Source: Porodaedalea pini (lineage: Eukaryota > Basidiomycota > Agaricomycetes > Hymenochaetales > Hymenochaetaceae). Taken from it: a stretch of DNA of 64,000 nt. Shown one piece after another: positions 22,106 to 33,635 of the stretch. The position numbers and the translations under genes were made by a program. The number at the start of each line of letters is the position of its first letter. The first letter of the stretch is position 1. Where the stretch lies: assembly GCA_002794775.1 (NCBI GenBank), contig NBAY01000004.1, forward strand, positions 62,001-126,000. Reading direction: 5' to 3'. Under the pieces are notes generated by a model. It did not search any database and was not told the origin of the DNA. It worked only from the letters and a program-made list of their open reading frames with translations.

Positions 22106-25100
22106 TACCATTTGTACCGACGGGAAAGTTTACGCAGGAAAGGTTGGACGCGATGGATTTGGATCCCGGCAGATTTCTGTGGGATGAAGAGAAGAAGTTG
22201 GTGGTGAACCTGATCATGTTGCAGGAAGGAGCATTTGTGTGGTCGGAGATGGAGAGAGGGACCTTGGATCCGACGTATTTCGATCTGGTATGCATACCAA
22301 CGGTGGTGCACGTACCGTGGGTGTGGAAGAACATACTGATCCCCCCTGGGATACTCAAAAAGACGCTAAACATACTCAGGGAGAAGATCACCGCCGGAGT
22401 TATCGAACTGTTGAACTCCTCATACCGCTCGAGGTGGTTTTGTGTGGTGAAGAAAGATGGAGCGTCCTTACAGTTTGTTATCAACTTGCAGGATCTGAAC
22501 GGGGTGACCATTTGAGACTTGGCCATACTGCCGGACATCGAGATGCTAGTGGATGTGTGCAGCGGGTGCGCGTGCTACATGGTACTCGATCTCACTGTTG
22601 CTTTCGACCAGTGGATGCTTGACGAACAGTCCCGAGACTTAACAACATTCCAGACCCCGCTCAGTATGTTTCAACTGAAGGTGTTGCTGCTGGGATATAC
22701 GAATTTGCTGCAGATTCTCCATGGAGATGTCACATTTATTCTCAGTGATGAAATTCCTAAGGTGGCGCAGCCATTCACGGACAATGTGATTACGCAAGGA
22801 GGGTTTACACGGTACAAGTGTACCAACGGAGGGTTCAAAACGATTCCCGAGAACCTGGGCATCTGCTGGCTCATCTACAAACACTTGTGCAACGTGAACT
22901 GAGTGCTGCAGAGGATGAGGAAAGTGGGTGGAACATTTTCTGGGAAGAAATTCCAGGCATGTACCGATTTGGTGACATTCCTGGGGAATAAACTCACATA
23001 CCGAGGATGTGAACCAGATGATTCGAAGGTTCAGAAGGTGTGGGATTGGCCCCCGTGTCAAACGGTGACGGAAGTGAAGGGGTTTCTCAGTACGGTTGGT
23101 GTGTTGAGGGTGTTTATTAAGGATTTCGCAAAAAAAGCTCGACCATTGACCCGACTTATGCATAAAAACAACATATTCGATTGGGGACTGGAAGAGCAGG
23201 ATTCGATGAACACATTGAAGGATGCCGTTATCGACTGCCCAGCGCTGTGCGCAATCAACTACAGGTCGGACAGAGTGGTTATCTTAGCAGTGGATTCATT
23301 GATCATAGGAGTAGGTGGACGTTAGGCCAAGATCACCCAGACAGTAGGAGAAGGATTAATCAGTTCGGGTTGATCAACTAGAACTCAGTACAGGCGACAT
23401 ACTCCCAGCCAAAGATCGAGTTGTTTGGGTTGTTTAGGGTGTTGAGGGCAGTGAGGTTGTTTATTTACAGAGTTAAGCTCCTGGTGGCTGAGATGGATGC
23501 AGCATACGTCAAAGGGATGATTAACAATCCGGATCTACAGCTGAACGCGATGATAAACCGGTGGATTGCAGGAATTCTCCTTTTCGACTTCAAGCTTCGC
23601 CACGTACCGGCCACAGAATTCACGTGTACTGACGGACTGTCAAGACGGTGAGCTGCGCCTGAGGACCCACAGGAGGAGGACAATTATGAGGAGTGGATCG
23701 ATGTGGCGTATGCGTTTTTGTATGGAGTGGTGTTGAGTACCAATGTCGAAGAAGGGTCTGGTACAGCCACAGATCCTCAGGGGCAGCAGTTCCCAGCCTT
23801 GGATTTGGTAAAGTCGCGAGATAAGTGATTAGAGTTGGTTTGGTACCTCCTCGAACACAGAAGGAAGCCCTCAGAGATCGACGAGAAGTGCTTCCCCTTG
23901 TTTGTCCAGTACACCTCCGGATTCTTCGTGCGAGCAGGACGGCTTTGGCGAAAGACCCGACAAGAGCATCCCCAGTTGGTTGTTGAGCTGGAACGCCGGT
24001 GGTCGCTTGTTCAGCAGGCTCACAACGATCTCGGGCACAAGGGAGTGTATTCGGTACATGCTCGATTGCTGGATCAGTTTTGGTGGCTGTCGATTTCGGA
24101 AGACGTCAAATATTTTGTGCATACTTGTCATATCTGTCAGGTGCACCAGACTACGAAAGTGTCGATTCCGCCATCGGTACCAGACGTACTGATGTTGTTC
24201 GCCCGGATCCACATCAACACAAAGCACATGCCCGCTTCAGGAGGCTTTCACTACATTGTGCACATGCGGTGCTCCTTGTCCAGTTACCCAGAGTTCTGAC
24301 TGTTATGAAAGCAGACTGGTCACACGATCGGGCAGTTCATTTTTCAGGAATTACTGTGTCGGTACGGCGCATGTCCTGAACTCATTACCAACAATGGTAC
24401 TCTGTTTATCGCTGCGCTTGACTGGTTGCAGGATTGGTACCACATTTTGCACATCAAGATCTCGGCATATAATTCTCAGGCCAATGGGATCATTGAACAA
24501 TGGCATTACAACATCCAGGAAGCCTTGATCAAGGCAGCCAATGGGAACACGTCCAAGTGGCATGAGCACGCTTACTCGGTTTTCTGGGATGAGCGCATCA
24601 CAATCCAGAAATTGACCGGTATGTCGCCGTATTACATGGTTCATGGAGTCGAGCTGAAACTTCCATTCGATCTTGCCGAGGCCACTTATCTTACTCCGCC
24701 GTTGGATTCCCCGATGCGTACTGAGGAACTGATAGCGACCCGGGCGCGCCAGTTACAGAAGTGTCCGGCGGACCTCAATAGGATTGCGCAGTTGGTTTGA
24801 GATGCTCGACACAAGTACGCTCGACAGTTCGCCGAAGTCCATAAGCACGTCATCAAGGACTACAATTTCCAGCCTGGTCGACTCATACTTGTACAGAACA
24901 CCTGGATCAAAAAGGAGTTGGACCGAAAGATGAAGGCCCGGTACTTAGGACCGTACATTGTAGTCCGTAGGACATGTTTTGGAGCATACATCATCTCGGA
25001 ACTCGATGGATCGGTTTCCCAGATTTGGGTTGCAGCTTTTCGTCTCATTCCTTATTTTCCCTGTTCTGACATTTCAGTCCCCCTTGACGAAATCCTTCGA

Positions 25101-25178
25101 CAGGATGACAACAAACATAGCATGATGAAGGAAGATCTGGTAGAAGATGATGGCTCCAAATTGGACCCTGATACCTAG
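22106..25178 (+). pseudogene. pol: H pol: RT, RNase H, integrase remnants
   Basis: Degenerate polymerase polyprotein of the same lineage as C. The first part (to 22515) keeps the RT fingers, with HVPWVWKN..IPPG and SYRSRWFCVVKKDG. The palm motif, FIDD in C, is FTDN here (about 22780), losing a catalytic aspartate. It continues with the connection domain (to 23325), the RNase H end with AAYVKGMINNPDLQ..INRWIAGILLFDFKL (23490-23650), the integrase HHCC zinc region (HNDLGHKG..CHICQ, about 24020-24140), a broken core, and the GPY/F-type end (ARYLGPYIVVRR, about 24930). Multiple stops and frameshifts. Translation would end at TAG 25176-25178. Confidence 0.87.
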
Positions 25179-25597
25179 TCATGATTTCTGATAATGTTTG
25201 CCATCCAAGGTACCGGTATGCATACCGGCACGTACTGACGCCTCTTTATTTTATTATCTTTTAATCAATTATGATCCGTTTATGTTTTAACCATGGAACC
25301 ATCTAAATTCCTTCGTACGGAACACTTTTTCGCTTCACGAATCATTAATTATATGGTCTCTCTTCTATTTCCCTTTCGGTAAAATAGTAAATCACAAATG
25401 GACACTTAAGGACAATCTTTCTTTCCCCTTTTTTTCGTTTTATCACACCAAAAATTTAAAGAAACACAAAGAAAAATCCAAATTCAAAAATATATACATA
25501 TAAATTACTACTACGTTTGTATTTTTTTTCTTTTTTTTCTTTTTCTTTTTTCTTCCCGCAGGACCAAGTCGTACCGACGCATACTGATGTGTACCAA
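25179..25597. other. Region between convergent H pol and gene K
   Basis: AT-rich, non-coding 3' region shared by two convergent genes. It holds palindromic GGTACCGGTATG/CATACCGGCACG motifs (about 25210-25240) also found in the H LTR, and a long pyrimidine run before CCCGCAG at 25560. No terminator can be identified with confidence. Confidence 0.5.
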
Positions 25598-26689
25598 CTA
25601 GTCCTCCTCTTCCCTAGCGCCCCACTTCCCCTTCTCGAGCGCCACAAGGTGCGCGCAGATCGAGGCCGCTTTGGCCACCTGATGAGTTGCCTCCGCTGTG
25701 AGACAACATCAGCTACGCTCAAGCTTGCGGACATTGCGCACAAGCTCTGTGATGACGTGGTTGAACTTGTCCTCGGAGGCGTGCTCTGAGATGAGCTTGC
25801 ACAGGTCCTTGTATGCGCCGGCGAACTGGCTTGGACCAGCAATGGGCGGTGAGGCAGCATGCCCCCTCTGTTGTTGCTTCTGCTGCCGTGGTACACATGC
25901 GGCAGCAGGCCTCGGTACACAAGGCAGTGGGGACGGCGTGTCCACCATGATCGGAGAGGCCAGCGCAGGTGGCACAGATGACATGGACAGCTGCAGCTGT
26001 TGCTGCTGCTGTTGCCGCTGTGGTGCCTTAGGCGCAGCGTGTGGTACACCTTTGTCGCGGGCGGCATGTTTCTGCTTCCCGCCCAACTTTCTGCCATGGA
26101 CCTCCTTCGTGTGTCCCTGGGTCGCCAGTGAGCACCCCGTCCACTAGATGACCATGCAGAGGAAGCAAGCCCTACCAGGCTGCCCCTTGCACACTCTCCC
26201 CCGACATGTGCAGTTCGCGCATGTCTCCTTGAGAGGGACCGGCAGCAGCCCTGCCCAGCGTAGGTGACCAGTCACTGGGTTGACCAGTTCGACCCCGTCG
26301 AACATGGTGATTGTGGGACCCGATGTACTGTTGGTACGTCCCTCATCTGCATGGTGGTATGACAGACCACCACTCTCTGTCTCCATCGGAACTGGATTGG
26401 GCTCCGCAGGGGTGAGATGCTCCTCCTCTTCCTCGACCTGCAGCTCCCGGCGTTGCTTCATGTGAGGGCCCCCACGACCTCACTCACGCGCTCGATGCAC
26501 GCCCCCTCCACTCTCCCGATGGCTGTGCTCACATGCCTGATGTGTCGCTTCCACCTTCTTTCGAGCCTCTTCCTGAGCAGCTAACATGGCAGTGAGACCA
26601 GCTTCATCTCACACCCGCTGCTCGGCTTCGTGCTCCGCAGCCGCCTCCATCTCAAAAAATAGTCCCCCAGGCACATTTGCTGGGGGCGG

Positions 26690-27677
26690 TGAAAGGTGAC
26701 GGTACGGTCTACTGGCAGACTCAGACCTGGTTGAGTTCGGCCACTGGGGGTTCACTCTAACGTGTCTGATGGAGGGGATAGTGTCAGGAAGTGTAGGGAA
26801 GTGTAGGGGAATACTTGGGGCTAGGTGTCGACTCAAGGACGTGAGTACAAAGGACGACCGGCAAAACGTGCCTAAATGTGGTCGGAGAACAAAGAGTGAC
26901 TACGATCTTGACAACCCGGGCTCGGAAACTTGCCAGTGAAGACAGTAATCGAAACAATTCGTCGAGACGATTCTGAATCTGAAAAGATCTCGAGATGCGG
27001 TGCAGAATTGACGGAGATATGGCAGTTGCACTGGTTGCAGCTGGCGGAACGCACGGAACTCCCGGAACCAAAAGCTATTTTTGTAGCTCTACGACGCGGG
27101 CTCGGAATCGTGCAAGAAAAGACAGTGTTCGAAAGCAATTTTCGACGAGAGTAAGAATCTGAAGAGAGCTCGAGAATCGGTTAAGAATTGAGGGCGATAT
27201 AGCGAAAGCAAGATTTGGCCGAAAATGGGACTCGAGACGGAACGGACGGAACGATACTGAACGGTGACGGAGACGAGAACTAAAGACTGGGACTGACTCA
27301 GGGGAAACAAACTTGTATTTTTGAGACATTTACATGAGTGTTTAAATAACCAACAGAGGGTTGAGCCTCTGAGCGGCATACAAAGGACACAAAGACAGAC
27401 TGGAGGCTCTAGCCAAACAACACCAAATAGCCGGAACTCGGAGCCGGAACTCAGGCACATGAGAAATTAAGCTTTGGGAGGCTCGGAACAATACCAGACC
27501 TGACCAAAAACAGACTTTGGTGGCTCACTGGTGCAGAACCAAGCTGTATGCGTCGAGTTAATCCTGCCAAACACTGAAAGTGTGCCGAAATGCATCGGGG
27601 ATACTTGTAAGACTGCCCTGAGTCGAGTCGAACCTAATAGAGCCGATTCTGAGGCCAGCGGCATCAGGATCTCCACA
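26690..27677 (+). repeat. Solo LTR, family X2 (copy 2), inside gene K
   Basis: 988 bp, same ends as copy 1 (TGAAAGG...CTCCACA), with perfect GCGG duplications at 26686-26689 and 27678-27681. Deleting it with one GCGG makes the K reading frame continuous. Confidence 0.92.
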
Positions 27678-28425
27678 GCGGGACACTTGTCGTCGTGCTC
27701 GGCATGGGTTGTTGCTGCTGCTGTTGCCGCAGCAGCTCTTCACATAGTCTGGTACGTGTTCCGTCCTCGTCGTTGGACATGATCTTGACAGTCATATGCC
27801 ATTGCCACTTGTCAGCACCTGTCTGATGTTGCTGTTGTGCCGACAGGGCGTCACTGGTACACGGTACGCTGGACTCCTCTTCACGCATCGTGCTCTCCTC
27901 GACTTCATGTGGACCCATCTGCTGTTGCTGTTGCGCAGATGCGGTACTGTTGGTACATGGGATGGTGCGCTCCTCCTCCTTGCTCATGAACTCCTTGACC
28001 TCAGGTGGACCAGGCATTTTGAGATGTTCAATGAATGCCTCAACTGCCGGTACAGTCGACAGGACCCTGACGAAGTGCGGTTGCACCTCGCGCTCCATGG
28101 GGTAGATGAACTTATACCTGTACCCGTCGGGTATGAGTATGCGCTCAAGCTCTCTGCTGATGTATGGTACGTCATCTGGCCAGTCCATGACTGTTATGAC
28201 AAACCCCTCACCCTGGTACTTGGTGAGGTCGACCGTCTGGTGGTCGGCGAAAAACTGACTGTAGAGCCAGTCGGTGGTGGGCTTGTCGAGCCCATCCAGT
28301 GCCCACCACATCTCCTTCCAGACCTGCGTGACCTGGTGGTACATCTGCAGCTCGGACGCAATTGGGTGGTGCTTTGCCAGCACCACGGAGTCCCAGTAGA
28401 GCTGGTAGTAGCTCTCCAGGGTGCG

Positions 28426-28480
28426 CTATTTCGAGTCGGTCAGCTCAGTACACGCACTTGATCAAGTTTTGAGGACTCAC
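28426..28480 (-). other. Intron of gene K
   Basis: A 55-nt intron with GTGAGT donor, CTGAC branch motif and AAATAG acceptor. Splicing joins two open frames in phase 0, giving a continuous tyrosine/tryptophan-rich segment. Length and signals are typical of basidiomycete introns. Confidence 0.8.
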
Positions 28481-28916
28481 CTTCGTGCCGTATGCCCACT
28501 CAGCCCACTTCCACCGTTCCCTGATCTTGCGACCCCGACTCCCCACCAGTAATGTCTCCCACCATTTCACATACCGCCCGAGGTGGCATCGCATGTACCG
28601 GTCAATATCGACCAGCCATTCCTCAATCTCACGGGTGTCCCACGTGATCTTCTCCCACTCGACGGCATTGATGTTGTCGACATACCCCGGTACGTGGGGT
28701 GTCTTGCGTGCCAGCCGAGGTGGCGCCAAGCTGTTGTTGTTGCTGCTGCTGCTGTTGCGGTGCGGAGACGACATGGTTGGAAGAAGCAGGAGAAAAACCT
28801 GTTGGTATGACCACTTTTCCAATGCCCTCTCTCATGTGTCCCAACACGCATGATCAGTGTGATCAAGCTTCTCGTGCATATCAGAAGAAGAGAAGGCATG
28901 ACTGGGGACAGTCACG

Positions 28917-28924
28917 ATTTAAAT
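28917..28924 (-). promoter_or_regulatory. TATA-like element upstream of K
   Basis: ATTTAAAT lies about 143 bp upstream of the K ATG on the minus strand, just outside the H 3' LTR. It may be the K promoter. The adjacent CCCCAGGAGA (28926-28935) on the plus strand is the presumed polypurine tract of H. Confidence 0.4.
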
Positions 28925-28935
28925 GCCCCAGGAGA

Positions 28936-29772
28936 TGTAGAGCTGTGCTGATCGTCCCATCACTACCGATCACTCCAGAAGCACTCGAGAACTGGTTCTG
29001 ACGTGTACCAATCAGTACCAGACTGAATCCGATTGGTCCGGTTTCGAATCAGAACCTCGCAATCGCATCAGCAATGCATTCTGGGACCTCCGAAAGCATA
29101 CTGGAATGTACCAGAGATCTTATCTGGATGACTAGGGACATGTTCACATGGAGCATACAGCCAAGATGCATACCGGACAGCTGTCTGACGACGGGAGCCA
29201 CGTACTGATTGGATGATCTGAGTTCTGGTGGAGCACTGGTATGGTCGGACATGATGCAGATGTTTTTCTTCATTATGATTTATGTTTTTCCTATGTTCTT
29301 CTGATTTCTATGCTCTCTATGCATGCCTCTATGACCTATGACTTTTCCTTTCAACTTCTTCATGTTTCAACTGATATGCACATTAGGCCCATATGGAAAT
29401 TATTAACTGTAGATAGATCTTTGGACTTAGTATAAATATGCACCTCATGTCGTAGGTAGAGGACAAGTCAGTTCTACCGCAGAGTCTCCCTCAGACAGGG
29501 TAACTTGAGTGTGATTCGTCTTAGTTCTCATAAACCTCGTAGTTGTTCTGTCTTCATCTTAGCATCTTGTCTCTCGAAACCGTCTCTCGCCTCCTACTCC
29601 GTAACTTGACCCTTGTCGCTCGCAGTAAGCGCATCGTACCAGTGTTGATTACCCACGTGTACCGACTCTGTACCAGTCAAGTACAGACCTGACAGGAGTT
29701 TCTGACCTTAGTTCTCAATATCGCCACGTACTGGCACATACCAAAACGTACTGACGTGTACCGGTATGTCGA
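28936..29772 (+). repeat. 3' LTR of element H
   Basis: About 837 bp. The start TGTAGAGC follows a purine run, and the first 315 bp match the split 5' LTR. A plus-strand TATAAATA at 29431-29438 with a pyrimidine-rich region behind it fits promoter and R/U5. The right end is placed at 29772, where the E reading frame resumes. It ends GTCGA rather than CA, so the last bases are uncertain. Several GTACCAGT/GTACCGGT motifs occur near the end. Confidence 0.65.
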
Positions 29773-31118
29773 GTGATCTTACCGCAGTCAACCCCTAATC
29801 TCCCAGAGCATGCGATCACGTCCCCAAAAGGACTGCTGATCCCAGACACCCCTAAGTCAGGATCTACAGCGCTTCGGGTCCCGTGCTTATGCGGATTCGG
29901 TTTCTCTTTGACAGAATCGAAGTGCCATTTCGCTCCTGTAGAGTAGATAACAATCAAATAATAAAATACCCAATGGATTAATAAAATACCGATGTTCAAG
30001 GCCATGTTCTTGCATACCACCAGGTCATGAGACACCTTGACCATTTGTTCGTGCCGTTCATGATCTTGAAATGGAGGAAGTGGAGCGAGCACTGCGAAGC
30101 TCGGCATGTAGTAATTATAGAGTCGAAGCACAATAAGATAGCGCTCAGGAAGTGCTACCCCCGGTTTAATCGAGTTCGAGTGGATCATACTCGAAAAGTC
30201 TGCTATTTCCTGCAATTCCTTGGGTTCGAATTCATATTGAGTGCCGGTGCTCTGATCGAATGTAGTCCATTTTGTAGTTATTCCAATGCACCGAGAACCC
30301 ACAATATATTCAGGAGGAGGGTTTGGGAAGTTCGAGTGAGGGATGAAAGCTGACTGTATGCTAGTGAGAGAATCCACAGTGTTTGAAGCCATGGCGAGCG
30401 CTTTTCTGTTGATTCTTGAACTCAAATTCACACTTTTATATTTGTCCAATTGCTGTGGCATGCGTTTACAACATTGCATGTCCACGAAGGCCTCATGTAG
30501 AATAGATAAAGAGTTTACACTTATCTGTGGGTCATCAGTATCTAGTTCTGCTTGTCCCTGAGGTAGATTTTCGACAGAATCAACTCCAAGGACCTCGAGG
30601 TATGCCTTAAGCGCCTCAAGGTGTTTAATCCGATCATATGGAAGCCAAGTGTAATCACCAGCTTTCCATAGAACTTTGAATAGAGTGTTCTCTTTGTTCC
30701 CAGTATGGTTTAGAATTGATGAAACGGCCCATTCTGTTGGGTCTTCTCCCAATCCAGTTACTTGGCCAATGTCCCGGCCAGGAAACAGTTGATCGTCATT
30801 GGGTGAATGTATTCTGAGCAGAGAGGCATGAAAAACTGGGTGTATGCCCCTATTTTTTAGTTCCTTAGGTAGTTCAACTTCGAATGCCTCATTTCCAGCA
30901 ATCCGAACTATTTTGTAAGGGCCAATAAATTTGGGGACTAGTTTTCTGGCATGTTGCTTTGGCAAATTCATATTTTTCATTGAAATATAGACCAAATCTC
31001 CTAATGTAAATGGGGACGGTCAGCGGTACCAATTCGCCTGTCTGGTTTGCTTAACACGCACTTGAAGAACAGAATCGTGAGCCAACATAATGGTGTCCTT
31101 GAGCTTCTGAGCAAACGT
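29773..31118 (-). pseudogene. E polyprotein: integrase end, chromodomain and long tail
   Basis: The frame from 30995 begins with the SH3-like integrase C-terminus (VYISMKNMNLPKQHARKL, PKFIGPYKIV, HPVFHASLLR). It then has a chromodomain near 30760-30580 (EWAVSSILNHTG..LFKVLWKAGDYTWLPYD), which would bind a histone tail and steer integration. About 270 further residues follow, including IPHSNFPNPPPEYIVGSRCI..ITTKWTTFD, a block I regard as a lineage-specific tail. Inside it, 29989-29936 looks like a 54-nt intron (GTATTT..TTGAT..TACAG) whose length keeps the frame. The frame reaches the H insertion and resumes at 5908. One stop precedes 30995. Confidence 0.8.
29936..29989 (-). other. Possible in-frame intron in the E tail
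   Basis: A 54-nt AT-rich segment with GTATTT donor, TTGAT branch-like motif and CTACAG acceptor. Read through, it encodes a hydrophobic stretch (ILLIHWVFYYLIVIY). Spliced, it leaves a hydrophilic tail. Because 54 is divisible by three and lacks stops, both forms are translatable. Confidence 0.4.
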
Positions 31119-32335
31119 TCAAACACCTGAGAATTCTTCTTTCCCTGGGTTGTTCCATAGCAAAGATCGAGGCATTTGGCCTGAATTAAGGAAGAACGGA
31201 GCAAAACCAGTCATTTCTGATTGAGCTGAGTTGATAGCAAACTCTATAGCAGGTAATTTGGATACCCAGTCCTTCTGGTTTGATGAGACACATTGCCGTA
31301 GCATCTGAGTGACAGTTCGGTTCATTCTTTCAGTTGAACTGTCTGTCTGCGGATGATATGCACTGGAAAATTTAAGCTTTACCCCTATCAACTTATGTAA
31401 CTGGTCCCAGAATGCACTTGTAAATAATGTATCCCGGTCACTAACTATGTACTGAGGCAATCCATGTAGCTTATAAACATTTTCAAATACCAGTTCAGCA
31501 ATATCTCTCACCCTGTAATTCTGTCGAGATGGAACTAAATGCACCATTCCAGTAAGTAGATCAATGATTACACAAATCATATCAAAAGAACCAATCCAGT
31601 TCTTTAATTCTGGAAGTGGTCCAACAAAGTCCATTCCTATCCCGTTCCATGCTTTCAGTGGTACAGGTAAAGTTTGAAGAAGTCCAAATGGCTTCTGATT
31701 ACTCAGTTTGCTAGTCTTGCAAATATGGCAAGACTCACAATAGGAATTAATATCAGAAATCATATCTTTCCACCAGACCTGTTCTCTCAAGTAGCTTAGG
31801 GTTTTCCGAGCCCCTAGGTGAGCCAGAATTGAATGTGCGTGCTCAATAACAATTTCTCGAGTGTTTCAGCCTTTAATTAACACTTTTGGTATGCAAAGTA
31901 TATAGTTCCCACCCTCCCGTCGAAATACTAGTTTGTTTTCGACGCAAAAATTCTTATAATGAGTTGGGTTGTCTAAAATTTGCTTGTAAAAGTTGTCCTG
32001 TGCATATTTTCCTTTCAAACAGGCAGGGAAATGTAGCTCAGGATTACCTTGTGCAATTATATCAGTCAACTTAGTGTTAGTTGTTTGCTCAATTTCTTCA
32101 TTGGTCCTTTGAGGTGAGTTGACTGTATGCTGATCGGCATCAGGGACTTGGTTCCTGGATCTTTCCCCAGTTAAGTGGTGGGGAAGCCTAGATCTAATTA
32201 GTGACATACCTTGTCTCATGTGCTGCGTGTCAGGTACCAGTAATTGGGTAGTCCCGCCCTCCAGCTTACGTTCAGTACCAGATTTGTTCTCCAGGGACTT
32301 AACAATTAATTTCACTTTCTTAATCCATTTGTGAA
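31119..32335 (-). pseudogene. E integrase catalytic region
   Basis: DNA strand-transfer enzyme. On the minus strand the zinc-binding HHCC domain (HAHSILAHLGARK..CESCHICKTS, about 31840-31690) precedes the core: GMDFVGPLP with the first aspartate (about 31635), VSDRDTLF with the second (about 31445) and AYHPQTDSSTERMN with the glutamate (about 31340). A stop at 31119 and another near 31863 break the frame. The upstream piece (32315-31866) is the RNase H-integrase linker, with IKKVKLIVKSLENKS at its start. It joins RNase H across the solo LTR. Confidence 0.85.
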
Positions 32336-32339
32336 ATGG

Positions 32340-33631
32340 TGAAAATACTGAGTTCTGGTTGCTAGTAAAAGGGAATCAGATGATCGAGTTTGAGGGAGAC
32401 GTGTCTAGTGGGTCAATACCCTCATTCTGGTCGAGTTCCGTGGGTTCTGGATCGAAGGATTCAAGTTGTGTGCGTTCCGGCGTGTCAGGGGCAACGGAAT
32501 CGGCAGAGCGCACTAGTAGGGAAGCGTTCGAAGTGTAGCACCGACGGAGTGCTCGAGATGTGTGGGGGATCATCGGTGGCTGTGTCAGAAGATGCTGTAG
32601 GGCTGCCAGCACCCCTGGCATTGGATTCTTAGTTTGTAGTAGAATTAGTCAGCAGATGTACACTACTGTGATCAGCAGTCACTTGGTCATACAAGTTACA
32701 CTTGGGCACACACTATGATGAGCTCCCTTGGCTGAACATGCTGAGAGCACTCACCAGTCCCTCCCAGCCTTGCTAGCCAACTTTCAACGTGGAGACGTGC
32801 TAACACTAGTGCGACTTCTCGGAGCGGGATTGTCCTTGGAATGGACGGCTGGTCCCTGTGCTTAACAGGACGTCGTCTGGAATGCCAGGGGGCGAGGCAA
32901 TGTATGGAACTAAATCAGAAGATAAAAGATGAGAGGGGGGTGAGGTCGAGGTAACAAGAACGAAGCAGAAACAAGGCAAATACAGAACAGACGGAACGAG
33001 CGCAATGAGCGCAACGTGAATAAAACGAAGTCGAGGTGAGCGATTCGAGTCACTAAGGCACCGAAGTGCTCCTAGGGACTGTCCTGAGAGATATCACACG
33101 AAGTTAGGCATCAAAACTCGGGGGTAGAATTGCTGTCCTATCTACAACATTCGGCACTCTATAAATACTAAACAAGTGTCCTGCATAAACATGAAAGGCA
33201 AAATAAAATAAGACGAGTCCTCTATTGTCCTACCACTGAGCCTCCTGAGTGTTCCTTTGAGTGGCTCCACAATCCGAACTACTGAAAGGTGGGGACGGTG
33301 CGTGTTGACTTGGCGTAGCGTCGGTGAGCTTCAGGAGCCTTTGTACGGAGCCAGAACGACCAATGCCGGGCTGGCGCATGTTTGTTAGACAAAGGCAAAT
33401 GAATGAACCTTTGGCAGGGTCGAGAGGACATGCACACAGATAAGTGCACTGGGGTCAGTCTGAGTAGCTGATGCGTGCGATCTGGTCGTTGCGTGCATTC
33501 CGTGTTCGGGTAATCACTGCCGATCCAGGTGTACTGCTTTGCTCGATTGCCGAGTCGAGGCTCTTCAACTTTGTGACGTACATCGTGTGTGTTCTGCTCG
33601 TTCCGTGCCCAACGAACCAGTTGGTGTTACA
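32340..33631 (-). repeat. Solo LTR, family X1 (copy 2)
   Basis: 1292 bp, plus-strand ends TGAAAATAC and GGTGTTACA, with perfect ATGG duplications at 32336-32339 and 33632-33635. It is the inverted counterpart of 19440-20534. Removing it restores the E reading frame (MEVEPF..KWIKKVK). Confidence 0.93.
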
Positions 33632-33635
33632 ATGG

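Larger units (their letters stand above)
25598..28774 (-). pseudogene. Gene K: spliced antisense gene inside element H
   Basis: Exon 1 (28774-28481) starts MSSPHRNSSSS and contains PGYVDNINAVEWEKITWD..EEWLVDIDRYM, a tryptophan-rich block. A 55-nt intron (28480-28426) has GTGAGT, CTGAC and AAATAG and is phase 0, joining YGTK to RTLESYYQLYWDS. Exon 2 continues with HQVTQVWKEMWWALDGLDKP, polyglutamine tracts, a glutamate-rich coil, a cysteine cluster CANCTCRGRVCKG..CFLC (about 26190, zinc binding possible) and a C-terminal helix region to TAG at 25600-25598. It is broken by a solo LTR (26690-27677) and by stops at 26611, 26482, 26146 and 25711. I do not recognise a function. It lies between H pol and the H 3' LTR, antisense to both. 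Confidence 0.7.
5909..29772 (+). mobile_element. Element H: degenerate non-chromodomain gypsy element with antisense gene
   Basis: H is inserted in E and is itself interrupted by G, F and three solo LTRs. Visible parts are the first 315 bp of its 5' LTR (5909-5984 and 12188-12426), a pre-protease/protease segment (18730-19439), pol (20539-25178), antisense gene K (28774-25598), and a 3' LTR (28936-29772). Flanks read GTGC (5905-5908) and GTGA (29773-29776), an imperfect 4-bp duplication. It is a diverged relative of C by protease, RT, integrase and GPY/F similarity. Its gag and the rest of its 5' LTR were lost at the chimeric element F. Confidence 0.75.

Noticed and set aside
25517..25562. 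Pyrimidine run before CCCGCAG as a plus-strand intron end
   Set aside because: No donor giving two coding frames could be found upstream, and the region lies in the shared 3' flank of convergent genes.
25517..26147. Plus-strand frames at 25517-26147 with Cys-rich peptides as a gene
   Set aside because: They are the antisense of gene K, whose minus-strand frame has an intron, continuity across an LTR insertion and CpG-type stops.
29252..29685. Separate 434-bp solo LTR (TGATGCAG...AAGTACA) with GACA/GACC flanks
   Set aside because: The duplication is imperfect, and the first 315 bp of the H LTR, the TATA box and the rejoining of the E frame at 29773 all fit one longer H 3' LTR.
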